Assembly (NCBI GenBank): GCA_963576725.1
Contig: OY755243.1
Location: forward strand, 81,579,945 to 81,643,944
Length of the DNA stretch: 64,000 nucleotides
Direction of reading: 5' to 3'
DNA from: Azorinus chamasolen
Taxonomy: Eukaryota > Mollusca > Bivalvia > Cardiida > Solecurtidae
Part shown: positions 35,001 to 42,019 of the stretch, in pieces
Layout of the letters: each line of letters begins with the position of its first letter
How positions within the stretch are numbered: position 1 is the first letter of the stretch
The notes under the pieces: model-generated
What the model saw: only the letters and a program-made list of their open reading frames with translations
Told to the model about the DNA's origin: nothing
Databases searched by the model: none
Program-made: the position numbers and the translations under genes

Positions 35001-38000
35001 GAGCATTTACATGTACTAGAAAAGAGAAAAAAAGAATTGTTTAGTTTTGAAACTATTGTGATAAGTTATCGCAATGGTTTCAAAAAGAGATTTTTAATGG
35101 AGTCGTCAATATTAGACAATGGGTAAAAGTAAATAAAACATGGCGCTTGAAAATGACTTTTGAAACCAGTGGACATGGAAGATTGGCAGAATATTTAGGG
35201 TAAATATGGTCCATGATTGATGCAAGATTTGCAGGGGGGTTATGTTGGCCCTGTCTCATCTCATGATGTTTTATGTGCCCAAATGTGGGCGAAACATTCC
35301 AACCTTAATTAGTCCCCCACCGGTTACCGGTTGGGGGACTATAGGTTTGCTCGATTCCGTCCGTCTGTCCGTCCGTCCTGTCCGTCTGTCCGTCCGTCCG
35401 TCCGCACTCACCAATGGGTAGTTGTGTGACTTTTTATGCCCCCATAGACGATAGTCGGGGGGCATATTGTTTTTGCCCTGTCTGTCTGTCTGTCTGTTTG
35501 TCTGTTTGTCTGTTTGTCTGTTTGTTTGTCAGCAACTTTAACATTGGTCATAACTTTTGAGCCAGTATAGATAGAGACTTGATATTTGGCATACATATGT
35601 ATCTCATGAAGCCGCACATTTTGAGGGGTGACGTGTCAAGGTCAAGGTCATCCTTCAAGGTCAGAGGTCAAATATATGGGTCAAATCGCCGACTTTAACA
35701 TTGGCCATAACTTTTGGACCAGTAGAGATAGAGACTTGATATTTGGCATGCTTGTGTATCTCATGAGGCTGCACATTTTGAGGGGTGACATGTCAAGGTC
35801 AAGGTCAGAGGTCAAGGTCAGAGGTCAAATATATGAGGGGGCATAGTGTTTCACAAACACATCTTGTTCTAACTAGTCGCACAAGTAAAATCATTAACCT
35901 GGCCATCTCTTGTGACATTAACCTGGCCATTTCTTGTGACATTAACCTGGCCAGTTGTGGGACATAGGGTTAGGGTTAGGGTTAGCTTCCAGATCATTCT
36001 TTTCCAAAGTTAGAGCCAAAAATAGTCACAAAAAAAAGGAAAAAGTCACACAACTACCCATTTGTTAGCATGTCCGTCCGTCCGTCTGTCACGCTTCTTG
36101 TCCGGGCCATATCTCCTACAAAGTTATGCCAAATTCATTATAACTTCACACATTGAAGAAGCATGATGAGGGCTAGTGTCATGCACAAGGGTCATAACTC
36201 TAGCATCAATATTTTTGGAGTTATTCCCCTTTTACATATTTTTTTGTCCGGACAATAACTCTTTATCTACTGGTTCAATTGATTTGAAACTTCACATATG
36301 GAACAATCATGATGAGGGGTAGTGTCATACACAAGGGCCATAACTCTAGCATCAATATTTTTGGAGTTCTTCCCCTTTTTCATATTTTCTTGTCAGTCCG
36401 TCTGTCACGCTTCGTGTTCCGGGCCATATCTCCTACAAAGTTAGGCCAAATTCATTATAACTTCACACATTGAAGAAGCATGATCAGGAGTAGTGTCATG
36501 CACAAGGGCCATAATTCTAGCATCAATATTTTTGGAGTTGTTCCCCTTTTTCATATTTTTTTGTCCGGACAATAACTCTTTATCTACTGGTTCAATTGAT
36601 TTGAAACTTCACATATGGAACACACATGATGAGGGGTAGTGTCATGCACAAGGGCCATAACTCTAGCATCTATATTTTTGGAGTTATTCCCCTTTTCATA
36701 TTTTCTTGTCCAGTTAATAACTCTTTATGTACTGGTTCAATTGATTTGAAACTTCTCATATGGAACAAGCATGATGAGATGTAGTGTCATGCACAAGGGC
36801 AATAACTCTAGCATCAATATTTTTGGAGTTACTCCCCTTTTTCATATTTTCTTGTCGGGACAATAACTTTTTATTTACTGATTCAATGTATGAAAGTAGG
36901 TACTAATACCATTCAGGTGGTCATGTATATACCATGGTCAACCACACCATGGGTGGTTGGGGTGGGGAGAGTGGAGTTTTTTTTCAGTCCGGTGGGGGAC
37001 TCATGTCTTGCATAGCAATACAACATGCCCTTGTTCCTTTTAACACTTACAAAGTTTTTTCTGCGAAAAAAAGATTGTTTCCCATTCTGAAAAAATTATA
37101 TTTATTTTGTCCACTGAATTTCATTAAATATGGTTAGTATCGAACACTGCTTAGTTTCTCAGCATTTCATTAGGATCCAAACTGCTAGTAATGGTTTTCA
37201 CACATTTCAATTTATCTCATGAATTCTTAACCTCATATTTACACCTTTTGATGCCTCTGTAAAAGTCACTTTCTGAAACCATTGTGACATACAATGTAAA
37301 TAGAGCATTAGCTCCATAGGAGCAAATACTCTATTTATCATAATGGTTTCAAAACTACACAGTTCTGAAATTTTCCTTTTCTCTAGTTAATGCTCCTTTT
37401 CAGTAGATTTATTCAAAGAGGTGAGATATAAAAATGGCCTATGAGGGAATGGGTCAATGTGAGAAATAATGATTGTATGGATATCAGGTAGTTGAGATTT
37501 TATAATGGCATTGTTTACAACGAGATATATGACCGTGGCAGGTATATAATATTCCATTTGCAAACAGAGCAGAATCCTACACACAAGAATTATTTGATCC
37601 ATTATTTAACAATCAATGTGAAGTAATTGTCATGGTTAAAAGGGTTATTCAAAATGATGATGTACTTTTGTATTTGTTAGTTACACTAAATATTTGGACA
37701 CATCCTCTCTGCTCTCATCTTGTTTCTAAAGCTAAACTTGGTAACATTTTGATAAATTTGACTGACATAACAATTGATGTATACCCTGATCAAACTGCTC
37801 CTTCAGGAGCAATTCGATCTGGGTCTGCACTGTTTGTCTAAGTATGTCTCTCCGAATAGGGTAATTAGATAAATATTGGATCCTACCTTCCTTTACTACC
37901 TTGTATTAACATACTTAATCATACTCAATAGCCAGTTAAAATTTCTTCTGACAATTGAATACATACTCAAAAGTAGATTTTTACAATTCATTTCAAAGGC

Positions 38001-39149
38001 ACTGTCACAGATGATACACTGATCATAAGAAAATATTTGCATGGTTTATCACAAATTCACCTGATCATTTGTTTTGTTTTGCAGACTGGAAGTCTGAATA
38101 TGGAGGATTTACATCTTACATCGCCAAAGGAGAAGATGAAGAGGTTTGTCCCTCTAAAGTGACCACTTTACGAACATACATAGACATCCATCCTTAAGTC
38201 ATTCCCGCATAGGCTATTTTTAGATCCAACCTCTTAGAGTAAATCTACTGAAAAGGAGCATGTACTATAGAAAAGGAAGTTTTCTGAATTTTGTGGTTTT
38301 GAAACCATTGTGATAAATAAAGCATTTGCAAATGCTCTATTTATCACAATGATTTCAAAAAAGTGACTTTTACAGAGGTGTAAATATGAGGGAATGGGTT
38401 AAAAGCAGGTGGTAGCTTAATGCAGGATGAAAATAATGTAGAAAGCCCCAGCAGGAGTTTTCTGCACAACTTCCATCCTGCATTAAGCTGCCACCTGCCT
38501 TCAAGACCTGTAGACCCTTTTTTTGGTGTCCGCATTTTTTACTGTGTATGGATTTACTTTTTGATAGAGACATTAAATTTCAAACTTTAAATTATCAACT
38601 TTAAAAAGTGATATAAATGATAAAATATATAATGCTAATTTAAGTCATTACCTGTTTAATATTTTTGTAAGAAATTTTGACATCATGAATATTTATAAGC
38701 TGCATTTTTATAAAGGTTTATGAGCACTGGCTGTTTTGACCATGACAGAAACTGTAGAATCATATCTATTTTAATTCCATAACCAAACAGAGCAGACCCT
38801 GATCACTCATATCCTACAGTTGTTTGACCTGAGTCTACTTTGTTTGCAAAGGCATCAAACGGCCTCTCTGACAGGTTAAGCATTAAGTGTTTAGGAGAAA
38901 TACAATTCCTGCACATCTTTTGTTAATATCTTTCTTTTTGATAATTTTAGTTTCATGAAATTATAACCTCTTTCTTTTAACTTTCAGTTGCTGACAGTAA
39001 CACCAAGTGCCAACTCGCTAGCTCTTGTATACAGGGACAAAGAGACCCTTAAATTTGTGAAGTACCTCAACAACCAAGTCAAACAAATGAACAATGCTGG
39101 ATTTTATGATGTGAACACTGTATACTATGAAAAAGTAGAAAAAGAATAA
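13842..39149 (+). CDS. OGFOD1: OGFOD1, ribosomal prolyl 3-hydroxylase (13 exons, complete)
   Basis: Fe(II)/2-oxoglutarate dioxygenase; the human enzyme hydroxylates a proline of ribosomal protein RPS23. Exons: 13842-14004, 18812-18963, 19959-20008, 21011-21111, 22492-22608, 22984-23075, 24244-24372, 26554-26667, 29915-29994, 30820-31196, 34668-34799, 38085-38143, 38988-39149. They total 1,728 nt, 575 residues (human 542). All junctions are GT-AG and keep frame. Metal ligands are His161, Asp163 (LLCHDDE) and His224 (GSYHQ); Arg236 ([12 protein letters not shown]) should bind 2-oxoglutarate. All four sit six residues after their human counterparts (155, 157, 218, 230, from memory). The second, non-catalytic double-stranded beta-helix begins near residue 459, after an acidic Ser-rich linker (about 378-458) longer than in human. 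The start ATG is the only plausible one and gives the KR-containing N-terminus typical of the family. Confidence 0.96.
14095..16200 (+). mobile_element. LINE insertion in OGFOD1 intron 1
   Basis: Contains the RT fragment plus about 240 bp of 3' sequence ending in a short GTAGAA repeat (about 16181-16200), the kind of simple-repeat tail seen in CR1-like elements. Edges are approximate; I did not find a target-site duplication. Same strand as the host gene. Confidence 0.7.
14133..15956 (+). pseudogene. Non-LTR retrotransposon reverse transcriptase, 5'-truncated
   Basis: Open frame from just after a stop at 14130 to TAG at 15954, with an internal ATG at 14415. Encodes an RT of the CR1/Jockey-like group: [78 protein letters not shown] (catalytic DD), then the C-terminal region [13 protein letters not shown] and [11 protein letters not shown]. 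No endonuclease domain precedes it, so the copy is 5'-truncated. The frame is intact over about 600 codons, suggesting a recent insertion. Three extra residues (ELT) sit between GVPQGS and VLGP, where the family normally reads GSVLGP. Confidence 0.9.
16286..16970. mobile_element. GC-rich inverted-repeat element
   Basis: Flanked by a 17-bp perfect inverted repeat, TGGTCACAACCCGCCGT (16286-16302) and its complement (16954-16970). The interior is rich in cgtac and acgtgcg motifs and CpG, unlike the AT-rich surroundings, and has no long ORF. TTA-like bases stand outside both ends (ttaagcgg; ggcctttag), but a target duplication is not clear. Probably a non-autonomous DNA transposon. Confidence 0.65.
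17000..17740. other. OGFOD1 intron 1 segment without recognised features
   Basis: AT-rich sequence right of the GC-rich element. No gene, clear repeat or palindrome seen. From 17745 to about 17950 there is a decayed repeat of gctaactccaa / ggataactcaaa units. Confidence 0.5.
18133..18540. mobile_element. Family-B fragment abutting a family-C foldback
   Basis: Reverse B half 18133-18298 (apex ggtcctgtaggagcc) stops at tgtttaactcattctctcc, where C starts. The C copy has a small internal duplication of aatctaccgaaa and a GGGGGTGGGGGG stretch at its right end. Confidence 0.65.
18812..18963 (+). CDS. OGFOD1: OGFOD1 exon 2
   Basis: Encodes [14 protein letters not shown] and [15 protein letters not shown], clear matches to the family's FPHCV and EKYNDLYKFQQ blocks. 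Acceptor ctttcag, donor gtatac. Confidence 0.95.
19503..19760 (+). mobile_element. Short pearl-like fragment
   Basis: Starts tttttatacccCACGCAATGGAGTTGC with a TCCG/TCCA run, then fades without a recognisable end. In OGFOD1 intron 2. Confidence 0.4.
19809..19885. repeat. Family-L palindrome (example copy)
   Basis: cagtttggatcctgttgaga ... ctggatctaaattcttgg. Other copies lie near 7900-8080, 9010-9080, 10930-11010, 25000-25065, 25985-26200, 37147-37195, 54810-54900 and 56480-56560. Confidence 0.5.
19959..20008 (+). CDS. OGFOD1: OGFOD1 exon 3 (50 nt)
   Basis: Short exon encoding [16 protein letters not shown] plus two bases. It corresponds to the segment after NDLYKFQQ in human (SDDLKKR...). 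Acceptor acatttcag, donor gtaaag. Confidence 0.85.
20623..20869. mobile_element. Family-B foldback, reverse
   Basis: tgtttactccattaatatgc ... catggagtaaagggttaa; tip ggttcctgtaggagttgtc. OGFOD1 intron 3. Confidence 0.7.
21011..21111 (+). CDS. OGFOD1: OGFOD1 exon 4
   Basis: Encodes [20 protein letters not shown] and [11 protein letters not shown], matching the family's FRSWLS...IDMSCAKYEFT block. Two overlapping open frames here are artefacts of unspliced reading. Confidence 0.94.
21130..21355. mobile_element. Family-B foldback, reverse, next to OGFOD1 exon 4
   Basis: Begins within about 20 bp of the exon 4 donor. Tip agctcttataggagcc; ends tcagataaagggttaa. Confidence 0.65.
21358..21590. 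mobile_element. Family-C foldback
   Basis: The hairpin ttgtgataaatagagcattt / complement at 21439-21492 is nearly perfect. The left flank is diverged (ctacggcctagtgacgtatt). Confidence 0.7.
21775..21992. mobile_element. Family-C foldback
   Basis: taacccattacctcataggc; apex reduced to gatggagcaaatg, so one arm lost its tip. Confidence 0.65.
22042..22291. mobile_element. Family-B foldback
   Basis: Well preserved: ttaactctttattccatgaa ... tggaataaagggc; tip agctcctacaggggtc. Confidence 0.7.
22492..22608 (+). CDS. OGFOD1: OGFOD1 exon 5, HxD metal-binding motif
   Basis: Encodes [20 protein letters not shown] then [11 protein letters not shown]. His161 and Asp163 form the HxD half of the iron-binding facial triad. 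Confidence 0.96.
22984..23075 (+). CDS. OGFOD1: OGFOD1 exon 6, distal iron-binding histidine
   Basis: Encodes [15 protein letters not shown] then [13 protein letters not shown]; His224 is the third metal ligand. Donor gtatgc. Confidence 0.96.
23097..23314. mobile_element. Family-B foldback, reverse, after OGFOD1 exon 6
   Basis: Starts about 20 bp after the exon 6 donor; tip agctcctaccagaaccgtc. A further B fragment lies at 23350-23520. Confidence 0.65.
23744..24216. mobile_element. Two family-B foldbacks back to back
   Basis: Reverse copy 23744-23992 and direct copy 23990-24216 share the gggttaactc junction, forming a 470-bp inverted pair just before OGFOD1 exon 7. The second has tip tgctcctacaggagctg. 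Confidence 0.65.
24244..24372 (+). CDS. OGFOD1: OGFOD1 exon 7, 2-oxoglutarate-binding arginine
   Basis: Encodes [20 protein letters not shown], with Arg236 expected to bind the 2-oxoglutarate C5 carboxylate. The intron just upstream ends inside a foldback copy (23990-24216), so the acceptor lies within 30 bp of a repeat. Confidence 0.96.
24382..24600. mobile_element. Family-B foldback, reverse, after OGFOD1 exon 7
   Basis: Tip expanded by a short duplication: ccctgtaggagcctgtaggactaggagc. Confidence 0.6.
24775..24987. mobile_element. Family-B foldback without hairpin tip
   Basis: gagcagaccctggtctcag: about 45 bp of the hairpin removed; the rest intact to gaaggaaagggttaa. Confidence 0.65.
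25138..25348. mobile_element. Family-C foldback
   Basis: ttaacccattacctcatagg ... atgagggaaagggttaa; tip kept (ctataggagcaaatgctc) but the left arm is shortened. Confidence 0.7.
26206..26458. mobile_element. Family-B foldback, reverse
   Basis: gttaaccctttactacaaaa ... ttcatggaggttaa; ends about 95 bp before OGFOD1 exon 8. Confidence 0.65.
26554..26667 (+). CDS. OGFOD1: OGFOD1 exon 8
   Basis: Encodes [14 protein letters not shown] and [17 protein letters not shown], matching the family's LYDWINPTYLD and EEFEESSEILLKEFL blocks. Confidence 0.95.
26835..27066. mobile_element. Family-C foldback, reverse
   Basis: Starts with the right-hand end (gatgccttttaatgcctctg). Apex gctccataggagc. Confidence 0.7.
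28880..29400. repeat. AT/purine-rich low-complexity stretch
   Basis: Runs of aat and tagaat/ggaat units (gaatagaatggaatg...) with almost no C. ORFs on the opposite strand here are Leu/Ile/Phe-rich artefacts of composition. Confidence 0.7.
29474..29513. repeat. (GT)n followed by a poly-G run
   Basis: About eleven GT units pass directly into GGGAG and about a dozen G. Likely hypervariable and able to form non-B DNA. Confidence 0.9.
29915..29994 (+). CDS. OGFOD1: OGFOD1 exon 9
   Basis: Encodes [20 protein letters not shown] then GPPNK, the conserved W-S-x-R-GPPNKR segment. Donor gtaatt. Confidence 0.95.
30312..30539. mobile_element. Family-C foldback
   Basis: ttaacccattcccacttagg ... tgcgggaatgggttaac. 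Hairpin 30424-30482 nearly perfect with apex gctcctgtggagc. Confidence 0.75.
30547..30787. mobile_element. Family-B foldback just upstream of OGFOD1 exon 10
   Basis: Directly follows the C copy at 30312; its right end (gttaaagggttaa) is about 30 bp from the exon 10 acceptor, so branch point and polypyrimidine tract lie at its border. Confidence 0.65.
30820..31196 (+). CDS. OGFOD1: OGFOD1 exon 10, domain linker
   Basis: Opens [20 protein letters not shown] and [14 protein letters not shown], conserved. About 80 residues rich in Ser, Thr, Asn, Asp and Glu follow, of low complexity and probably disordered. The donor is G|gtaagt; the open frame runs three codons further by chance. Confidence 0.94.
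31797..33898 (+). mobile_element. Pearl-like element with higher-order tandem array, intron 10 of OGFOD1
   Basis: Inverted pair ATACGCCCGAAG (31799-31810) and CTTCGGGCGTAT (33860-33871); TCCG/TCTG run at 31857-31914. About 1.75 kb of tandem repeats follow, then a CCG/CGG mini-hairpin and CTCTTGTTCT at the end. Confidence 0.75.
31913..33735 (+). repeat. Nested tandem array (155 / 313-317 / 630 bp)
   Basis: Each 313-328 bp unit is two diverged halves of about 155 bp (tcctggctataac versus tccttgctaaaac). Units start at 31913, 32241, 32558, 32871, 33188 and 33501. From the second on, spacing alternates 317/313 and the second half alternates gctaaaac+cacgtatg with ggtaaaac+cacatatg, so 32241-32870 and 32871-33500 are near-identical 630-bp repeats. 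Confidence 0.9.
33893..33990. mobile_element. Family-F hairpin, partial
   Basis: gtgaccacactttagaatag ... ctaaagagtggtcaca; starts inside the final bases of the pearl-like element. Confidence 0.6.
34142..34337. mobile_element. Family-D foldback
   Basis: acagtaaaacccctctaatg ... ggggttttactgt; core aatgcaggacaaaagtaatgc with apex AAAGCTTT instead of GCTCCT..AGGAGC. Confidence 0.7.
34668..34799 (+). CDS. OGFOD1: OGFOD1 exon 11
   Basis: Encodes [20 protein letters not shown] then [13 protein letters not shown], start of the C-terminal non-catalytic beta-helix domain. Acceptor ttactatag, donor gtttgt. Confidence 0.94.
34847..34938. repeat. Family-E hairpin
   Basis: gcagatagtgcagacccaga ... ggtctacactatttac, tip tggcttctgaaggaacag. 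Outer part missing. Confidence 0.6.
34938..35127. mobile_element. Family-C foldback lacking the hairpin tip
   Basis: attgtgataagttatcgcaatgg: the arms meet directly, with the gagcatttgctcct tip gone. Confidence 0.65.
35436..35870 (+). mobile_element. Inner pearl-like element
   Basis: Begins atgcccccatagacg with a TCTG/TTTG run, two core units (aactttaacattggtcataac...), and ends with the hairpin GTGTTT-CAC-AAACAC followed by ATCTTGTTCT. Confidence 0.65.
35968..35988 (+). repeat. Short TTAGGG run
   Basis: About three and a half units of GGGTTA, the animal telomere repeat motif, embedded in nested repeats. Too short to mean a fused telomere. Confidence 0.7.
37228..37456. mobile_element. Family-C foldback, reverse
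   Basis: cctttt gatgcctctg ... tatgagggaatgggtcaa; apex gctccataggagc. Confidence 0.7.
37780..37872. repeat. Family-E right half
   Basis: Hairpin tip actgctccttcaggagcaa, then gcactgtttgtct and the terminal gtctctccgaatagggtaa. Confidence 0.6.
38085..38143 (+). CDS. OGFOD1: OGFOD1 exon 12
   Basis: Encodes [20 protein letters not shown], nearly identical to human ([19 protein letters not shown]). A family-D foldback with a nested family-C copy starts within 10 bp of the donor. Confidence 0.96.
38152..38552. mobile_element. Family-D foldback split by a family-C copy
   Basis: D sequence 38152-38191 and 38402-38552 surrounds a C element at 38194-38401 inserted at TTAA. Begins 9 bp after OGFOD1 exon 12. 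Confidence 0.7.
38194..38401. mobile_element. Family-C foldback nested in family D
   Basis: TTAA-g-tcattcccgcatagg ... gggaatggg-TTAA. Tip shortened to gcatttgcaaatgc. Confidence 0.7.
38641..38882. mobile_element. Family-B foldback before OGFOD1 exon 13
   Basis: aagtcattacctgtttaata ... ctctgacaggttaa; hairpin decayed (actcatatcctacagttgt). Confidence 0.6.
38988..39149 (+). CDS. OGFOD1: OGFOD1 exon 13 (stop)
   Basis: Encodes [20 protein letters not shown], then LKFVKYLNN, and ends VYYEKVEKE with TAA at 39147-39149. An AATAAA string overlaps the stop codon (39145-39150). Confidence 0.95.
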   Translation: MLTVTPSANSLALVYRDKETLKFVKYLNNQVKQMNNAGFYDVNTVYYEKVEKE

Positions 39150-39186
39150 ACTGGACATTTTTACAGGCCATTCTTGTTTAATCTCT

Positions 39187-39319
39187 TTAACCCTTTACTC
39201 CATGGAGTATGACTATGCAAATGGAGTAGACCAAGATCAGATGGCTCCTGTAGGAGTTCAGGGTTTGCTGTGTTTGCTTATGGCATAATACAGATCTGTT
39301 CCTACAGTTTCTGCCATGT
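39187..39319. mobile_element. Family-B foldback in OGFOD1 3' UTR
   Basis: tttaaccctttactccatgg ... ctacagtttctgccatg; right part absent. Tip ggctcctgtaggag. Confidence 0.6.
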
Positions 39320-39480
39320 GGAGTGAACTTCTACAGTTTTCAGCATAATTCAGCGAAAGTTGATATGATACACAGGATCTCTGTAAAGTTTACATGTGCA
39401 TCACATAATGTTTTTCAGTATCTAACATACAGGTGTTATCAGCCCTTGAATTTGCAATCAAGGCTGCTGTGGGGACTTGA

Positions 39481-39683
39481 TTGATAAACAGTAATGGACA
39501 TGTCTACATTGAAAATTACACATTCAAAGGTTAACTCTTCATTGATGATTGATAAACAGTAATGGACATTTCCACATTGAAAATTACACATTCAAAGGTT
39601 AACTCTTTATTGATGATTGATAAATAGTAATGGACATTTCTACATTGAAAATTACACATTCAAAGGTTAACTCTTTATTGAAG
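39481..39683 (+). repeat. Three tandem copies of a 68-bp unit
   Basis: Units start at 39481, 39549 and 39617 (ttgataaacagtaatggaca...). Only a few differences between copies, so a young expansion, in the OGFOD1 3' UTR. Confidence 0.9.
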
Positions 39684-39729
39684 CCACACATTCATCTATG
39701 GTGTGAAAGAAACAGATACACCATTACAT

Positions 39730-39735
39730 AATAAA
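39730..39735 (+). terminator. Candidate OGFOD1 poly(A) signal
   Basis: AATAAA 580 bp after the stop, with only a short T-rich context downstream. Other AATAAA strings exist in this AT-rich DNA. Confidence 0.35.
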
Positions 39736-40074
39736 CATATACATTGTATTCTAAAATGACTAGATCAGTTACCCCAAATACTCTAGTTTGTCACACAGAC
39801 ACATCTAGGCAAATAGTGCAGACCCAGATCAATGACTCCTGAAGAATCAGTTTGATTCTAATGCCAATGATACGATTACATTATCAAAATTAAAAAAAAT
39901 CACATATATGGAGAGGGGAGATTGAATTACCGTAATTACAGTATTTATTTGAAGGTATAAATGCTGTTACATGTATATCTGCAAATAAGTAAATTCTTGT
40001 ATATGTATGACTGAGTAAATAGGGTAAGTATCAATTGCTGCAAACATACAATTTGTTTTTTCATAAAAACTTTT

Positions 40075-40192
40075 AACTAGAAAAAAGGAAAACCAATTCT
40101 GTAGTTTTTGAAACCATTGTGACTTCATGTTTATCACCATGGTTTCAAAAAGTGACTTTTACAGAGCTGTCATTATGAGGAAATGGGTTAAT
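40075..40192. mobile_element. Family-C remnant
   Basis: Right half only: tttgaaaccattgtgacttcatgtttatcaccatggtttc ... gaggaaatgggttaa. Confidence 0.6.
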
Positions 40193-40242
40193 CAAGCCTG
40201 TATATGCTATAAATTGAACTCTGATCACAAATTAGAACATTA

Positions 40243-40715
40243 TATATGTCACAGTAGAAATTGCGATTCAGGACAATCGTCGATTCTCCAAGGACAAATT
40301 GTGATCTCAATCTCTCCTATGACAGACTCTGATCCTAATACATCGTAGGACAGTCAACGACTCTACTAGTACAGATTCCAATCACAGTCTGTCCAAGGAC
40401 AAACTGTAATTCTATCATGAAAATTTACAATTCTACTGGAATAATTTAAATTATTAGTTTTAGATATGACACTTTAATTCTTCTAGGAAAATGTACAATT
40501 CTACTAGAAGAATTTATTATTAAGGTTTTAAATGACACTTTAACTCTACAAAGAAAATCTACAATTATACTAGAAGAATATATTATTTTAAGATCACAAG
40601 TCTATATTAAAAACATGACAAACAACACATAATTGTGAATGATTTAAAAAGAGTATCGGAGATTGTCCTAGGAGAATCGACGATGTCCTGAATCGCAGTT
40701 TCTACTGTAACATAT
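40243..40715. mobile_element. Foldback element with about 55-bp terminal repeats
   Basis: tagaaattgcgattcaggac and tcgtcgattctcc on the left are mirrored at 40661-40715 (gagaatcgacgatgtcctga). The interior is AT-rich with repeated gacaatcg/aggaca motifs and no ORF. Confidence 0.7.
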
Positions 40716-40724
40716 ACATTGGGT

Positions 40725-40951
40725 TTAACCCTTTACCTTGGATGTATCTTTTGATACCTTTAAAATAAATTCAGTATACATCCAGATCAGAGGAGCCATC
40801 TGATCAAGATCTGCTCTGTTTGCTTATGAAATAATATATACAACTGATTCTATTTTCTGTCGTGGCCAAAAAAACCTTTGTACATAATGCCATTAGACAA
40901 TTCAGCTGATAGATAATTTATTAAATAAATATTTATTAGTTAAAGGGTTTA
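40725..40951. mobile_element. Family-B foldback, reverse
   Basis: ttaaccctttaccttggatg ... tagttaaagggttta; left hairpin arm deleted. Confidence 0.6.
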
Positions 40952-41154
40952 TAAAACATATTGCCTTGTTAGGTTGGTCAATATATCATTATGTGGATTT
41001 ATAAATACTGACCCAGGGCAGCAACACTTAACAGATAAATTAACCTGCAAATCAACTCACAAGGCAATATTCAAATATATGAAAATATATTACTCTGTAA
41101 TAAATAACTATGTAACATTTAATAGAAAAAATTGTTAAAACATATTACAAGTAC

Positions 41155-41668
41155 AGTAGAACTCCTCTAAAGTGACAACAAAATAAACATGGATGTCTTT
41201 GAAAGCAGGTGGTTGCTTAATGCAGGATGAAAGTAATGCAGAAAGCTTTCTGCATTACTTTCATCCTACATTAAGCTACCACCTGCCTCTATGTCCCTCA
41301 ACTGGACATCTTTTTGGTAGTTGCATTAGAGTGAGTGGGTTGGGTTTTACGTCCGACCAACAGTATTTCAGTTATTTGCAGACGGCACCCGCATGAGACA
41401 AGTTATAGTGCTGCTTCACTGGAATACTCCTGTCGCAAGTACATGGCAAGGGCACCCCACCCAGTCACATTATCCTGACACCGGGCCGACCAGTCCTAGA
41501 ACTACACCTTTAATGTCGAGCGTAGACAAGGGAGCTACTAGTACCAACTTTTAACAACTTTTGTTCTGTCGCGGCCGGGGATCGAACCCACGACCTTCCG
41601 TACCGCAGGCGGACGCTCTACCACTGAGCCACGCGGCCGGTGTGGTTGCATTAGAGGAGTTTTACTGT
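41155..41668. mobile_element. Family-D foldback interrupted by a SINE
   Basis: Left part 41155-41331 with palindrome ttaatgcaggatgaaagtaa / complement, right part 41645-41668 (gaggagttttactgta). Removing the SINE and one TSD copy restores a continuous element with cagtagaactcctctaa...gaggagttttactg ends. Confidence 0.75.
41332..41644 (-). mobile_element. Second type of tRNA-derived SINE with 12-bp TSD, nested in a foldback
   Basis: The right end on the plus strand holds a tRNA-like head (minus strand GCGTGGCTCAGTGGTAGAGC and GTGGGTTCGATCCC). It is flanked by GTTGCATTAGAG at 41320-41331 and 41645-41656. The rest is a 230-bp unique body. Acceptor-stem pairing is broken, so it is not a working tRNA. 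Confidence 0.85.
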
Positions 41669-41732
41669 AGTACTTCAAGCTAAAGACAAACGAATACCTT
41701 CCACCCACCAACTCCTTATTTATATACATGTA

Positions 41733-42019
41733 CAGTGGAATCTCGATATCTCGGAACTAGGATAACTCGAACTTCAGGCTAACTCAAACTAAAAAAATCC
41801 GTACTTCCAAAATTTACAACATAGAATGCACTAAAATGTATCACTACACATATCTAGAAACACATGTGACAGCTTAATGCAGCTCTAAAGTAATGTAGGA
41901 CCTGCATTCAGCCGTTAACTTGAGAAATCATCCATATTAGAAATCAGATAACTCAAACGTCAATTATCTTAAAGTAATTTGAATAGTCCTTGGAATTTCG
42001 AGATATCGAAGTTCAACTG
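41733..42019. mobile_element. Family-I element, unfilled
   Basis: CAGTGGAATCTCGATATCTC ... GAGATATCGAAGTTCAACTG. It contains gacagcTTAAtgcagctcta without insertion, the empty counterpart of the occupied site at 9921. Confidence 0.65.

Larger units (their letters stand above)
35411..36064. mobile_element. Foldback insertion carrying an inner pearl-like element
   Basis: Ends are an inverted repeat of about 24 bp (aatgggtagttgtgtgactttt at 35413, complement at about 36040-36062). It splits the microsatellite region of the outer pearl-like element. Inside lies a second pearl-like element (35436-35870), then three 25-bp units of cttgtgacattaacctggcc. Confidence 0.6.
35308..37010 (+). mobile_element. 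Pearl-like element in OGFOD1 intron 11 with nested insertions
   Basis: Perfect 13-bp inverted pair AGTCCCCCACCGG (35311-35323) and CCGGTGGGGGACT (36989-37001). TCCG/TCTG runs at about 35357-35403 and again at 36071, where the element resumes after an insertion. Core units of about 150 bp carry ggccataactctagcatcaatatttttgg. Confidence 0.7.
39150..39760 (+). other. Probable OGFOD1 3' UTR
   Basis: Runs from the stop to the AATAAA at 39730-39735. It includes a reverse family-B foldback (39187-39319) and three tandem copies of a 68-bp unit (39481-39683). The end point is inferred from the poly(A) signal alone. Confidence 0.45.

Noticed and set aside
35968..35988. Interstitial telomere marking an ancient chromosome fusion
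   Set aside because: Only about 21 bp of TTAGGG units within nested repeats; easily arises by chance or in a transposon.
41560..41644. tRNA gene (apparent anticodon GCG) on the minus strand
   Set aside because: D-arm and T-loop look right, but acceptor and T-stem pairing fail; it is the head of a 313-bp SINE.
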